From positions 434,001 through 498,000 of the forward strand of contig WAID01000008.1 of NCBI GenBank assembly GCA_016584495.1: a DNA stretch of 64,000 nt, given 5' to 3'. The DNA is from Celoporthe dispersa. Taxonomy: Eukaryota; Ascomycota; Sordariomycetes; Diaporthales; Cryphonectriaceae. Of this stretch, positions 34,292-45,165 are shown one piece after another (position 1 is the stretch's first letter; each line of letters starts with the position of its first letter). The position numbers and the translations under genes were made by a program. The notes under the pieces are model-generated. The model was not told where the DNA came from. It saw nothing but the letters and a program-made list of their open reading frames with translations, and did not search any database.

Positions 34292-35394
34292 GCTTAAAGG
34301 GTAATAGCTGGTCGATCGTTCGCTTCTGTCAGGAGCAATTGATAGATTTGATATAGAGACCTGTCAAATAATGTTAAAACCACCGCTTTCATTTGTACGC
34401 ATTCGATCGTCACGTTCTATCGTCACATTCTATTGTAGAGTAAATAAACTAGTTGTACTAGACTTACCAATCGAAAGAAGAGAAGGTAGGAAGGAAAAGT
34501 GATGCTGGCCTGGGTTTTGCATCTGACTACTCAGAAATCAGTATATTTACTTGACATCAATATAGGAATCTCAAGGAACTTTCTTGGCCCAGACTGCTAC
34601 CAAAAAAAATTCTTTCTAACAAGTAGAAAGAAGCTAAAGAAAAAAGCTCAGGAACTTAAAAGGCTTAGTAATGAAATGAGAAAGCTTTGAGCTGTGCTGG
34701 AGAGTCGAATCTTCGTGAGTGACACACTGGTGCATTACAGCCCTTGGTATGATTCAAGCGATCACAAAGCAGCTTCCATGATGAAATTTGCATGAGACTC
34801 TATTCATACTAAGTACTTAGGGTGGCTTAAGGAAGACCCATTTCAGATCTGTCCCTCCTCCAGCCAGACACTAGAAATAGTCGACCTTAGGAGCCTCAAC
34901 CCCACCACCCTACAAGTGTCCTTTCAAGTCTTGTGAACACCGTTTTGGCGGAAACTGAACCAATCGAAGTGGATGACATGGCGATTCTGAAGAATACTGC
35001 CATTCACTCCAATGCTACCATATCTGGCGGAAAGGCTACGCGGTTGAAGTCGGCAGGCTGACCGGCACCTCAACAGCTCTCGCAACAGCCGCAGCCCGAG
35101 AGTTACCTAGACCAAGGCTCAACCTAGGCAATCTCTCGCCGGACCTGGTGCTCTGCGGGTACAGGGTTTGACAAAACGGTTCATATAATTTGGATCAGTC
35201 TAATTTTCTGGGAGGGGGGGGGGGTTTAATCGGGTATTGTCTTCTTTTTAGGCTTTGCTATTGCTAGCACTCAATTTGCTAGGACTTCCTATAATAGTAA
35301 TATAGAAAGGACATGGGCGTTTCTGATCATGCCTTGTAGTTATTAGTTAATAAATGAGGATCATATTCATCTTTTTGACCAGCCACCTCTGCTT
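34292..35394. other. Intergenic region with relic sequences
   Basis: It lies between P450 A and the 3' end of the Gfo/Idh gene and contains an 11-G run at 35214-35224. Bases 34706-34736 nearly repeat a piece of the neighbouring Gfo/Idh gene. A stop-interrupted coding-like stretch lies at about 34940-35170 (for example VEVGRLTGTSTALATAAARE on the plus strand); I do not recognise it. Confidence 0.45.
34706..34736 (-). pseudogene. Short remnant of the Gfo/Idh gene
   Basis: Thirty-one bases from TCGAATCTTC to ACTGGTGC match 35480-35510 of the neighbouring oxidoreductase gene with a single mismatch. Similarity then fades quickly. On the minus strand it corresponds to the QWVTHEDSIAS region of that protein. 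It looks like the last recognisable piece of a decayed partial duplication. Confidence 0.5.
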
Positions 35395-36774
35395 TTAGTC
35401 GAGCTTAAAGGTACTCGAAGGCCTTGGTCCTAACCCACTCTTCTCGTAGGCCATATCGATCATCCTCATCGACGCAATCGAATCTTCGTGAGTGACCCAC
35501 TGGTGCGTCTTGCGGCCCTTGATGCGATTTACAAACTCCTCCAGCTGGTATCTGTACGATGGCCACCAGTCCTCACCAGGCAGATCTGCAAACTCCCCGC
35601 CCGCCTCTTTGAAGCTGTAAGCTTTGTGGGAAGTCTTTTCTGTCCACTTGCTAACCACCTTGCCCCCGGCGTCCTTGTCGCGAATCTCAAACCCATCCTT
35701 TACATCAATCCGACTCCAGGCAATAGCGTGAACGAGGCCGTGCAGCGTCACCTCGCGAGTCCGCAACTTCTGCTGTGACGCCGGCAGCGAATCGTCCGGG
35801 ATCACGACTGCCTTGGTCGTCACCGTGACGTGGGAGGGTGTCCAGAGCGTAGGACCAATCAAGGTGCTCTTGATGTCGGCGGTTCCCCCGTTGGGAAAAC
35901 GAAACTTGGCCTTGAAATCCCAGTCCACCTTGTTGCGCACACCGTCCGTATAGGAGCTTGTCTGGCACTCGAGGCACTCCTCTGGCTCGGCGTCGAAGAT
36001 CATACGCACCGCAGAGAAGTTATAAGTGCCCATGGACATGATCGATCCGGCTGCCATATCATAGGAGAAATGAGCCTGATCCTTCGGGGTAAAGTACCAT
36101 GCTATCATGGACGCTGTATCAACATGAACCACGTCGGCAGGGTTGATCAGAGACCTGAAGAGCATCCAGGCAGGGTGGAAACGATTGTGGAAAGCTTCCA
36201 TGAGGACCGGACTATCGGGCTGAGAGAGTTCCGGCATGTGAAAGAGAATCTCGGCCTCGGCCGCGTTGGCTGTGGATGGCTTCTCGAGAAGAACATGCTT
36301 CCCGGCGCGGATGGCACGAGCGGCCCACTCGAAATGGAACGCATTGAGCAGTGGAACGAAGACAACGTCGATATTTGGGTCGTCAAGGATTTCTATGTGT
36401 TGTATTCCGGTGAGCCTGGGCCTTGTTCTAGTGACGAGTTCGATGGACTCAGAAAAGACCCACTCACCTTGATAGGAATCTTTGACCTCTGGGATCTTGT
36501 GGGACTTGGCGAACGCCTCGGCCTTGCTCCGATCTCGAGCTGCTACGGCCTGTACGATTACCTCTGGATGCGACTTGGCGGGGTCGATCAAGGCCATAGG
36601 ACTACACTCGTTGTCAACAGTTGCAAAAAAAAAAAAAAGGAGAGAAAAAGGAAAACCCAGGAGTGCCCACACGATATTTGCCGCACCCACGATGCCGAAC
36701 CTGAGAGCATCCTTGTGCTTCTCAACCATAGGTGGATTGAACGCACCCCATAAGCGGCTAACTACGGACCCCAT
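35395..36774 (-). CDS. Gfo/Idh/MocA-family NAD(P)-dependent oxidoreductase (cluster)
   Basis: Exons 36774-36671, 36601-36468 and 36392-35395 give 411 residues. The N-terminal Rossmann fold has RFGIVGAANIV followed, across intron 1, by PMALIDPAKSH. The family EKP motif occurs in HVLLEKPSTANAAEAE, where the Lys takes part in catalysis. The C-terminal alpha/beta domain follows (AAGSIMSMGTYNFSAVRMIF). The family oxidises or reduces sugars, inositols, trans-dihydrodiols and related alcohols. In this cluster it probably acts on a carbonyl or hydroxyl of the product, though a primary-metabolism role is possible. Both introns (69 and 75 bases) are stop-free and multiples of three. Splice phase and Rossmann continuity decide their removal. 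Intron 1 contains a 14-base T run on the sense strand. Confidence 0.88.
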   Translation of the reverse strand: MGSVVSRLWGAFNPPMVEKHKDALRFGIVGAANIVWALLGFPFSLLFFFFATVDNECSPMALIDPAKSHPEVIVQAVAARDRSKAEAFAKSHKIPEVKDSYQGEWVFSESIELVTRTRPRLTGIQHIEILDDPNIDVVFVPLLNAFHFEWAARAIRAGKHVLLEKPSTANAAEAEILFHMPELSQPDSPVLMEAFHNRFHPAWMLFRSLINPADVVHVDTASMIAWYFTPKDQAHFSYDMAAGSIMSMGTYNFSAVRMIFDAEPEECLECQTSSYTDGVRNKVDWDFKAKFRFPNGGTADIKSTLIGPTLWTPSHVTVTTKAVVIPDDSLPASQQKLRTREVTLHGLVHAIAWSRIDVKDGFEIRDKDAGGKVVSKWTEKTSHKAYSFKEAGGEFADLPGEDWWPSYRYQLEEFVNRIKGRKTHQWVTHEDSIASMRMIDMAYEKSGLGPRPSSTFKLD

Positions 36775-37912
36775 CTCGATCCTCTACAGAATTATATGTG
36801 GAAGTTGGTATAATATCGTTCTCGATGTTCCGTGGATGCTTACATAGGATTCATTAAAGATTTCATAACATGGAACATGGTTAGAGCTCCATAGTGCGCA
36901 CAATAAGTATCGATTTGTGAATGGAAAAGAGTGCCGAGCTTTCTTATAAAGAATCTTGAAGGGATAACTGGAAGCGTTTCAACCCTGTATAATAAGCCGA
37001 CTCGCGTGGGCCATTCGGCAGAGATAAGGCAACCAATCAGACACCCGCATGCAGGAACAGGGTAGGGACAAGGCAGCCAATGACACGACGGATAAGCGGC
37101 CGACAGCACAAGACAAACAAGCAACCAATTAGACATTAGGGAAATGGCCGACAACCAATAAGGCAAGAATACAGCCAGTTAGATCAGCGGGAAATAGCCG
37201 ACAAGATGCACTCCGTCAGCGCGAGCGGGATAGTTATACGGATAAGTGAGAAGTTTCATGATTCCGAACCCCGGTCTGTTGCCTTCGCTGGACTGCTTTT
37301 ACTATGATTGATTTCCGATGAACAGTCCCGGCTCCTACGTCGGGTAATAAAAGTGCCGGTACCAATTCATCTCGTCCAAGTTGGCATAGAGACTCCCGGA
37401 TCGTCATCCTTACGAAGAAGTTTTGCAGCTTGGCGCTCAGGTGGGACTTGGCATGATAATCTGTCAGGTAATAACACGGACAGAGAATTTAATGGTTAAT
37501 AGTATGAGCCATCACGCCACTGTGTCGAGATTACTTTCTTGAGGCTAAGAAAATCAGTCTTTCGTGGGCTCAGACAAGTAGTGTGCGAAGGGAAAATGGC
37601 CGCCCAGGGCGCACAGGTTGCATTTTCTCAATATCAACGTTAATTAGTTTAGTGAGTTAGTCTCAACCACATTCTCACCATGACTGCTGTAGCTATCTCT
37701 CTACGTGGGCATACGGCTCATACTTTTCGAAAATATCCTATTTATGTAGCATCATATAAACATCTTTAGATCTTGAGAACTAACAGCTAGTTGGTAGAAA
37801 GAAAAAACTTTCTTCCGAACCTACTCGTGAATCTACTCGTAGACCGACAAACACTTTTCCCCAACAGCGTCCCAAGCCTGGGAATTGCATTATATACTCT
37901 TTACCGACAATA
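36775..37912. other. Intergenic region, no gene seen
   Basis: AT-richer DNA between the Gfo/Idh promoter and the 3' end of P450 B. Short imperfect repeats of an ACAAGGCAGCCAAT/AAGGCAACCAATCAGAC type occur at about 37027-37200, containing several CCAAT or ATTGG boxes. No conserved frame is seen. Confidence 0.4.
37027..37200. promoter_or_regulatory. Cluster of CCAAT-box repeats upstream of the Gfo/Idh gene
   Basis: At least five CAACCAAT or CAGCCAAT/CAGCCAGT elements, spaced roughly 25-55 bases, lie in diverged tandem copies with GACA and AAGGCA segments. They sit 250-430 bases upstream of the minus-strand Gfo/Idh start. CCAAT boxes are targets of the fungal Hap/CBC complex. Whether these are active sites or just a decayed tandem repeat is open. 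Confidence 0.4.
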
Positions 37913-37916
37913 TCAC

Positions 37917-39696
37917 TTCACGGTAACTCTCACACCGGCACTTGATCGCGGTGGCTTGGCCATGATGATTTCGCGATAAAAGTCCACATCAGCCCGAGTT
38001 GTCTCGTACAGCTCGAAATCATGACGGAGAAACATGGTGGCGATGCCGACGTAGAGCTCGGCGTATGCCAGATTGAGACCTCCACACATTCTCGTTCCCC
38101 TGCCGAATGGGCTCCAATAGAATGTGAGAGGGTGCTTCCCGTCCGGGCCAAGAGGGTCTCTAGCCAGCGCTCCGGACGGAACGTGTAAGGTTCTGGGAAT
38201 GCCTCCGCGTTCATGTGCATGTGGTACTGATCCATGCTGACGGGAATTCCAGCTGGGATCGTCCACTTGCCGTATTGCCAAGGCCCCGAAGGGTTGATGC
38301 GTGGCAGACGCTCCACCCCCCAAAAGGCAATCCGGAGCACTAAGTGTTGGAGCAACAACGGTCAGCATGCGTGATTTCCTCTCCCCTTCCTTCTCTGATT
38401 CCTATGAAGTGAGCTCGTATAGCAACGTACTTTCTTTGACCACTGCGTTCAGATACGGCAGCTTCTCCAGCTCGGTCCACGGCAGAATCTCGCTGGCATC
38501 CGGCATAGCCTCAGCCAGCTCCGCCTTGAGCCTCTGCTGAACGTCTGGGTTGTTGATGATGTGAAAACATCCGATTGTGAGAGTCCACGAAGCCGGCAAG
38601 GTACCTGCTCCGACCAATGCGAAAGCCTCCTGGATGAGACGCTCTGGTCGGAGCTCGTGGGCAGGAAGCTCAGAGGAGGAAAACATATCATTGAACACCG
38701 TAGGCTGCGACGACTCCTTCGCCTCATGATTTCGACCGCCGACGACATCAGCGACCTGTCTCGCCATATCCTGTAGTATTCACAAAGCTTGATCAGAAAA
38801 TCATCTCGCACATATATAATAACCGGGGGCCGTTGCAACTCATTCATTAGCATACCTCTTCGTAGTCAAGCAGACCTCTCAGAGGCGGATAGAAAAACTT
38901 GATAACACGATTCGGCAGATTCTTCATCAACCAGCCGATCCACCTAAAGTGCAGCATAAGGTGTGTGTGCTCCGCCATGTTGTTGAGGGCAAGCGTGAAC
39001 GGAGACTTGAAGTCCGGGTACCGAGTGGAATTCTTGGAACGTGCGAACGCGAGGTCCATGATGGCGTCCGTCGTGAGGCAAGCCCACATGTCGGAGAGAT
39101 CGAGCACTTTGCCCGTGCCGGAGTACTCGGTCGAGAGGCGGTGGGAGATGATATTGGCCAGCTGTTGAATCACGATATTCTGCTCCCGGATCCTGGATTT
39201 TTGAAAAGAAAGGGTTGATGCCTGCACGGCGGATCCTGTGTTTCTCGGAGTCGGCCGTGCTAAAACTTGCCATGGGCTGGCCGAGCCGGTCCTCAAAGTA
39301 CAACATCTTGTCGTAGGGCTTGTTTGTTGCGTAGATCACGTCGTAGAACTCGGGATCGTCAACATGCAGCTCGTTCGGGTTGATGCGCACAATCGGCCCG
39401 TACTTTTCATGCATTCTCTTGATCGCGAAAGGGAACTGGCCGCCCCCATTCTTGATCAGATCGTAATAACTCTCATGGAGCCTTGTGAGCGCAGCCAGCT
39501 TTGGTCCGGGAAACCGGGCCAGCGGGCTGAAGTATAGTCTGTAGATGGCCAGGCAAGCACCGTACAGCGCCCACGTCACTGCTGAAAACAGGAGCAAAGA
39601 AGGAGCCAGGTTTCGAGCATACCCATAGCTAATATCCAGTGTCTTCCTGTAGATCTCCCTGTAGGGAGACTGGAAAGAGTTGATAGTTGTGTTCAT
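37917..39696 (-). CDS. Cytochrome P450 B (cluster), with two apparent frame breaks
   Basis: Exons 39696-38856, 38770-38431 and 38339 to a stop near 37917 give about 525 residues. The N-terminus has a membrane helix (LAPSLLLFSAVTWALYGA) and the hinge SPLARFPGPKLAALTRLHE. KYGPIVRINPNELHVDDPEFYD is the typical start of fungal secondary-metabolism P450s (KYGPIVRINPNELHV). The heme loop is FGRGTRMCGG. The ExxR motif spans the second intron (E before, MLR after). The I-helix reads VGAGTLPAS, lacking the usual acid-threonine pair. Two breaks are seen: one extra base in an A/T run at 39198-39202 after INPFFS, and one missing base near 38157-38163 before the heme domain, the latter not in a long homopolymer. 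Either the gene is a recent pseudogene or the sequence has errors. Confidence 0.82.
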
Positions 39697-40662
39697 CGTC
39701 GCCCCTGCAGGTGAGAAGGACTGCAAAATTCGGTGCAGATAGTACAGATGGAGAAAGAAACTCTGGTGATGAACGAACACGAACACTCGTTGTTGGTCAG
39801 GGGAACTCGATGGCGTTGAAGCTTGTAATTAATAATGTGGGCTTCTCTATACTACAAATACTTTGCTGCCCCTCCTCAAGACTCCTTCCAAGGGAGATAG
39901 GCGAGTTCCGCCTAATTCAACTTGCACGGTGGGATCTTAGATCTATCCCCGGATTCCACTCATCGTGCAAGAGGTGCATTAGTATATCATATCGTGACGC
40001 ACACGTGCCCAATAGTCACTGCATTAACACCGTGGTTCGAAGGAATCTGACGCATGTAGATAGCTGGAAGTGAGGAGTAAATCGCCGAACTCTTCACGGA
40101 TCTCTATTCGTAGATAAGAAAACTGTCGAGAGGAGGCCGCAGCATGCACGCAGGCGGCGCTGAGGTCGGTCTATTTTGTGAGCAATCTCAGCCAGATCCA
40201 ACAACAACAACAACACCTTCTTTCTTGGGGTTGAGTTGAACCCTAAAGAGCATCCTGATGCGTGAACTTGAGTTATTTATTAAGGTAGGTCCACCAATCG
40301 GGGTAATATGATGCAAACCTGCAGTAATTACCTATAAGTAAGTATAAAATCGGTCGGCTCCGCGCCATCGTCCCATCTCGGCACTTGAATAAGGCCTCTG
40401 GAGCCTCGTGCTAAAAGTTTCGGAGGTTGGCATAGATCTAGACGGGAATGGGCAGAAATCGACCAGTGCGATTGGTAGAGCGCGGAGTGCGCCCCCAGCT
40501 TACAAATGAATTCATAAATATTGCTATTCTTGGAATCTAATTGATGTCTATAAAGACGACTCAAAGGTATCGTTGCTACTATCTCCCAACATACACCAAA
40601 ATTAATCAATACAGCTTGTTATCTAGCAATATTTGAACTGTTGCGACTGCTACTTGGGCGTC
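39697..40662. promoter_or_regulatory. Divergent promoter region, P450 B / terpene cyclase
   Basis: 966 bases between the divergent starts of P450 B (minus) and the terpene cyclase (plus). It is AT-rich near both ends and contains a short ACAACAACAACAAC repeat near 40200. I see no coding sequence. Shared regulation of the two genes is plausible. Confidence 0.4.
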
Positions 40663-41857
40663 ATGGAGTACAAATATTCCACCGTCGTTGATTCCTCAAC
40701 CTATGAAACCGAAGGACTATGTGCGAGCATCCCCGTCCGTATTCATCAGCGCCAGGACCTCGAGGACCTGGGCGCCATCAAGGCCCAGGAGGACTGGCGG
40801 AAGCGCGTCGCTCCTCTTGGTTTCAAAAAGGCGAGTCTCGGGCCTAGATTCAATTTCCTGTCTGTGGCTTTCCCAGAAACTCTCCCGGATCGGCTCGAGA
40901 TTCTCGCGTACTTTGACGAGTACATCTTCCTTCATGACGATGTCGTCGAGGAGGTGGATCAAAAAGTGGTATGTGAATAACTACTCGTCACCAGCACCGT
41001 TTCTCGTTATGTTTGTCAGTGACCTTATGACTTATGATCCATCCTTTGCCTAGGGAGACGACCACAATGATGAGGCGCTCGAGGTCTGCCAAGAAGGGGC
41101 CACGAACAAAAGTTCTCTCGCCACAAGGAACGAGACGGGCAGGAAGTTGATGATGTACAAGATGTCTCAGGCGGTCCTGCAAATCGACCCGGAACCAGCA
41201 GCAGTTGCGTTGGGGCTGTGGGCAGAGTGGTTTCGGAAAGGGGCCGGCCGCCTGAACCACAACCAGTTCGACACCCTGGAAGATTATCTGGAATATCGAA
41301 TTCTCGATGTCGGAGAAATGTGAGTCTTCGAACCTGTCTTGTGTTGATGCTCAAAGGAGACGAGTCTTTTTCTAATCATTATCATAAGGTATCTAACCGG
41401 CGTGGCCATCTTCGCCTATGGACTCACTATTCCGGTAGAGGAGCATGCCCTGCTCTCGCCCCTCTGCAGGCCAGCCTGGATTGCCCTGGGTTTGACGAAT
41501 GACCTATTCTCACTGGACAAGGAGATCAGAGCGGCCGAGTTGGCAGGTGAACCTCACGTGTCCAATGCGCTGTGGGTTATGATGCGTGAGCGGTCCATCA
41601 ACAGGGACGAGGCCAAGCGGTTGTGCCGACAGATGATCAAGGACAACGTTGCATGCTACGTCGAGACTGTTCGAGCTACCAAGGACAGAGAGGACCTTTC
41701 TCGGGACCTACGCATCTTCATTGAGGCGATCCAGTACATCCTCAGCGGTAACATTGTCTGGACGCTCGGTGCTCCGCGGTATAATCCTGGAGCTACGTAT
41801 AACAAGCGCCAACTAGACTGGATGCAGTACGGGACTCCAAAGACGCTCGTGTACTGA
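40663..41857 (+). CDS. Class I terpene cyclase, stand-alone (cluster)
   Basis: Exons 40663-40968, 41054-41319 and 41389-41857 give 346 residues. The protein resembles the N-terminal cyclase half of fungal bifunctional terpene synthases (fusicoccadiene/ophiobolin type): MEYKYSTVVDSSTYETEGL and LPDRLEILAYFDEYIFLHDD. The metal-binding aspartate-rich motif is DDVVEE (92-97), the NSE triad is NDLFSLDKE (Asn228, Ser232, Glu236), and a PRY motif lies near the C-terminus. These residues bind Mg2+ and diphosphate, so the active site looks intact. The protein stops shortly after PRYNP, so the prenyltransferase half is absent and prenyl diphosphate must come from elsewhere. Substrate chain length cannot be read from the sequence. 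No frame break is seen, unlike in most cluster genes. Confidence 0.9.
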
Positions 41858-42344
41858 TTGGGCTAAGATTTTGAGGAGGAAAGCGGTTGTGTTTTCGAGG
41901 ACGCAAGAAGAGGCATAGAGACCTACTTTCATGGTACGAGACTGGATGATTACATGAGGAAGTCAATGACATATTATTCAACAACGTGAAATTGCTATTT
42001 TTCCACCCATTCTTACCTATACATTTCGAAAATGCCCCTAACGACTGACGGAATATCCAATACTCGTAGAACAGTGACTTTGTAGCTCCATTGAGACAAT
42101 CAAGTTTCATCACGCTGGAAGACGATGAGACGACGGATCATCGCTACATGAATTGTTGAGCAATGATGCTGGGGCGACTTTGTATTAATCTTAACCTGTA
42201 TATTCAGAACCTCTGCGTCGTAAGCAAGATGAACGCCTCCATTGGACAAAAAACACATCAAGCCATTCTCGATTATTCTCAAAATATAACATTTTACAGT
42301 TCAAAAGTTAGTTACAAGCACTGTTTCCCTCCAGTCTATACCTC

Positions 42345-43635
42345 TCAAGAGACCGAATAAACCAACTTCACACCAGACTGCGGCTCGCTGCGTACGATAC
42401 CGACTCCCCTCATAACCCCCTCCCAGCCTCCAGGCATGACCTTGGTGGGATGTGTCTTGAGCAGGCCGTTATCCAGCAGCTCCTGACAAGCAGCAAAGAC
42501 CTCAGCCCCAAGGCGGCGGTCCTTCGGGTTGGGCTTGCGGCCGTACTCGCCGTCCAGGGCAACCTCCTTGCCAAACGTGGTCAGCGCCATGACCCACGAC
42601 GGCTCGATCGTCGGTCGGGTCTTTGTCACACTCTCGCGAACGGGCTCGAGCGCTACGTAGCGGCCGCCAGCACGGCCCATAGCCTTGTAGCACAGCTCTG
42701 TCGTATCAGCGTGGCTGATGCAGTCAAATGCGTGGGCCAGCTGGCCTGAGGTGTAGGCACGGATGTCAGCGGCGCAGGTGGGAGTGTTGTAGTCGAACAC
42801 CTTTTCTGCCCCGAACTGGAGCACAAGTTCAGAGTTTTTGGGGGAACATGTTGCAATTGGTCGCAAGCCCACACTGCAAGTTGAGAAATGAAAATGGTCA
42901 GCAAATGCTCTTCAATCCGGAAACCATGGTGATTATTGCTCACAGTTTCAGCAGCTGGATCGCACGCGTGCCCGAAGCTGTGCTTCCGCCTGCCACAAGG
43001 ACAAATGCGCCCTCCCCCCTGCTTTGCCGAGGCAAAACCACCATTCCTCGCCACCTCACGAAGCTTTTGCACAGGCGCGGGGATGTGAAGATCACCCCAG
43101 AGGCCCATAGCGCAAGTGGCGATGCCAACACCCAAAGTGGCCGCTTGTTCAAAACTCCTGAACTTCCATCAGTGACACCCACTTCCAAGGAGTCGTGCGA
43201 GGATAGTCCTTCTTTGGAGGGGAAGAGGAGTGTGTCTTACATGCTGTCGGGGATCTTGAGGAGAATATCCTCACAGGCACCGACGTATTCGGCAAAGGCG
43301 CCTACATCGGGCTGCAGCTTGTTCATGCCGTAGACGAGACCCGCGACTCGATCACCCACGGCAAGCCGACCTGACTTGGCCGCGTCCTCTCCCAGAGTCA
43401 CTATAGTCCCTGCAAAGTCATAGCCGGCGATGGCACCCGGGGCTGCACTGTAGTCGAGCATTTTCGCATCGACCGGGTTGATGGCCACCGCTGCGGTCTT
43501 CACGAGGACCATGTCAGCTTCGAGAGAGGGGACCGGTGCATCATTCTGAATCGCGAGCCTGCCTGGGCCTTGTACTATGAGGGCAGTTTGGGACGTAGGC
43601 GTAGAGGGAGGAGGCAGCAATACTGCGGGAGACAT
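42345..43635 (-). CDS. Trans-acting enoyl reductase for the PKS-NRPS, with an apparent +1 break
   Basis: Exons 43635-43241, 43157-42944 and 42873-42345 give about 378 residues. It is a zinc-free medium-chain dehydrogenase of the LovC/TenC/CcsC type: the start QTALIVQGPGRLAIQND, AAVAINPVDAKMLDY, GYDFAGTIVTLG and, in the cofactor domain, VLVAGGSTASGTRAIQLLKL (GGSTASG loop). Such proteins dock to fungal highly reducing PKS-NRPSs whose own ER is inactive and reduce chosen enoyl intermediates with NADPH. Its presence 5.3 kb from the megasynthase fits that role. The frame changes at a six-base C/G run at 43014-43019, between the substrate and cofactor domains, where there is one base too many. Confidence 0.9.
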
Positions 43636-45165
43636 CTTGAGGTTGTACAATCGTTGTTCTTTTTTTAAAAATGAAAAATGAAGGAATAAAAAGAAACCAG
43701 AGTGTATAATCCAGTTCAGCGTTAAAGGTAGGAAGAGATGTATAACGACTAGGAGCTTATGAGCAACAGCGTGATGCTTGTTCTAGTCTGTGTATGCCGT
43801 AACTTTGATCTTATTCTCTTTTTCTCAAAAGAGTTATGCTTGTAAGAAGAGACAATTGTGTCCTCGGCCCCATCAACTTGTCATGACATGCACTTTATGA
43901 GGCTCCGGTTCATCATTGGTCTTCACAATATGGACTGGTCTACGCCGTTAGGACGCCGCCAACTTGACCGAAACCTATCCATCCAAGGCCTTAGTCTTCC
44001 CGTCGAGGTCGGATCGTCAAGTCTATTGATGTGGTGTTATAATTATCCCTGCGAGTTGTCATCAGTCATCCGACTATCAACGTCGGCCATTTATACATGG
44101 GTGCTTGCTGTGAGTATTCGGCGTAGGAATATCACTGCAGGTACCCTGAAAGCTGCCTCCGAAGTGGCAAGGAGGCCCCACAAAACACGAAACAGGCCAT
44201 GATCTAGGCAGGAAATCAGTCCATGCTGGTTCATATGGTCGGGCGATTATTAGCTATTGTGAACGTGGCTCCAATAGGTAACCATTGCCAAGCGGTCAGG
44301 AGGGACAGAGGCGCAGCAAGCTGGGCTTCTGACTTGCAACTGCTACGTGCGTCTACGTGGTAGAGGCATCAGGACTTGCAGAAACTTACGTATTGAACAC
44401 CCGTGGTAAACGCTCTATTGAGGTACTGTACATCGCAAATACCTAGCTTAATTAAAGGTTCACAGTGCAATAAACAAACTACTTTTCCACTCAAGATACT
44501 CGTGCAGCTTCTCCGTCTTGACTGGGCTGTGTTATATGCCGAGGAAGAAGGAAGAGAAAAGAAACAATTCATTCCACTGTGATAGTTTCAATAAGTCCTA
44601 TCTTCATCATAAAGAAACAGAGAAAGAAGAGAAAGCACTGAGTCATGGAATATTCCGTAGTGTTGCTAAGGGAATATCAATAACACTCATGGGCTTATAA
44701 AAGTTTCTTTTTATCTTACTTCCAAGTACGTGAGAGTCAGTAAAACAAACTCGTAAACAGATGGGCCTCGGCAAGCAGGACAGTGTTTCTTGTAAGTTAT
44801 TCCTACGTGGTGATCAAAAGTGGGATGAGCGGAGCAGAAGTAGTAACAATGTTGCTGAGGTAGACGTATTGTATTGGTGCTGAGTAGATTCGCCTGCTAC
44901 AGGCTGTATGTATTTTTGCCAAGTGACTGCCGTGGCCATGTTGAACTGGCAGGTCGCAGATCTGTCTGTCATCGGACTCATTTCGGTGTCTGATTCCACC
45001 GGTTCGATGCATTGTACATATTTTAATACTGAGGTCCCCGCCGGTGGACAATCTGGATAGTTCAGTATGGGCGTTTGCTTTTAATTTTTACCGAAAGACG
45101 AATCTCATTTCCTTTCACCCAGTCCGCCCGAGTACAACACCCCATTCTTTTGCCTTTTTTGGGGG
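43636..45165. other. Intergenic region, no gene seen
   Basis: Promoter side of the enoyl reductase and the 3' flank of the regulator gene. It is AT-rich and has short frames only, none with recognisable motifs. Confidence 0.4.

Noticed and set aside
35830..36753. 307-codon plus-strand frame
   Set aside because: Antisense to the Gfo/Idh gene, whose Rossmann and EKP motifs are clear on the other strand.
42345..43635. Enoyl reductase as a primary-metabolism quinone reductase
   Set aside because: The sequence pattern and position beside a PKS-NRPS with a degenerate ER fit a trans-ER better.
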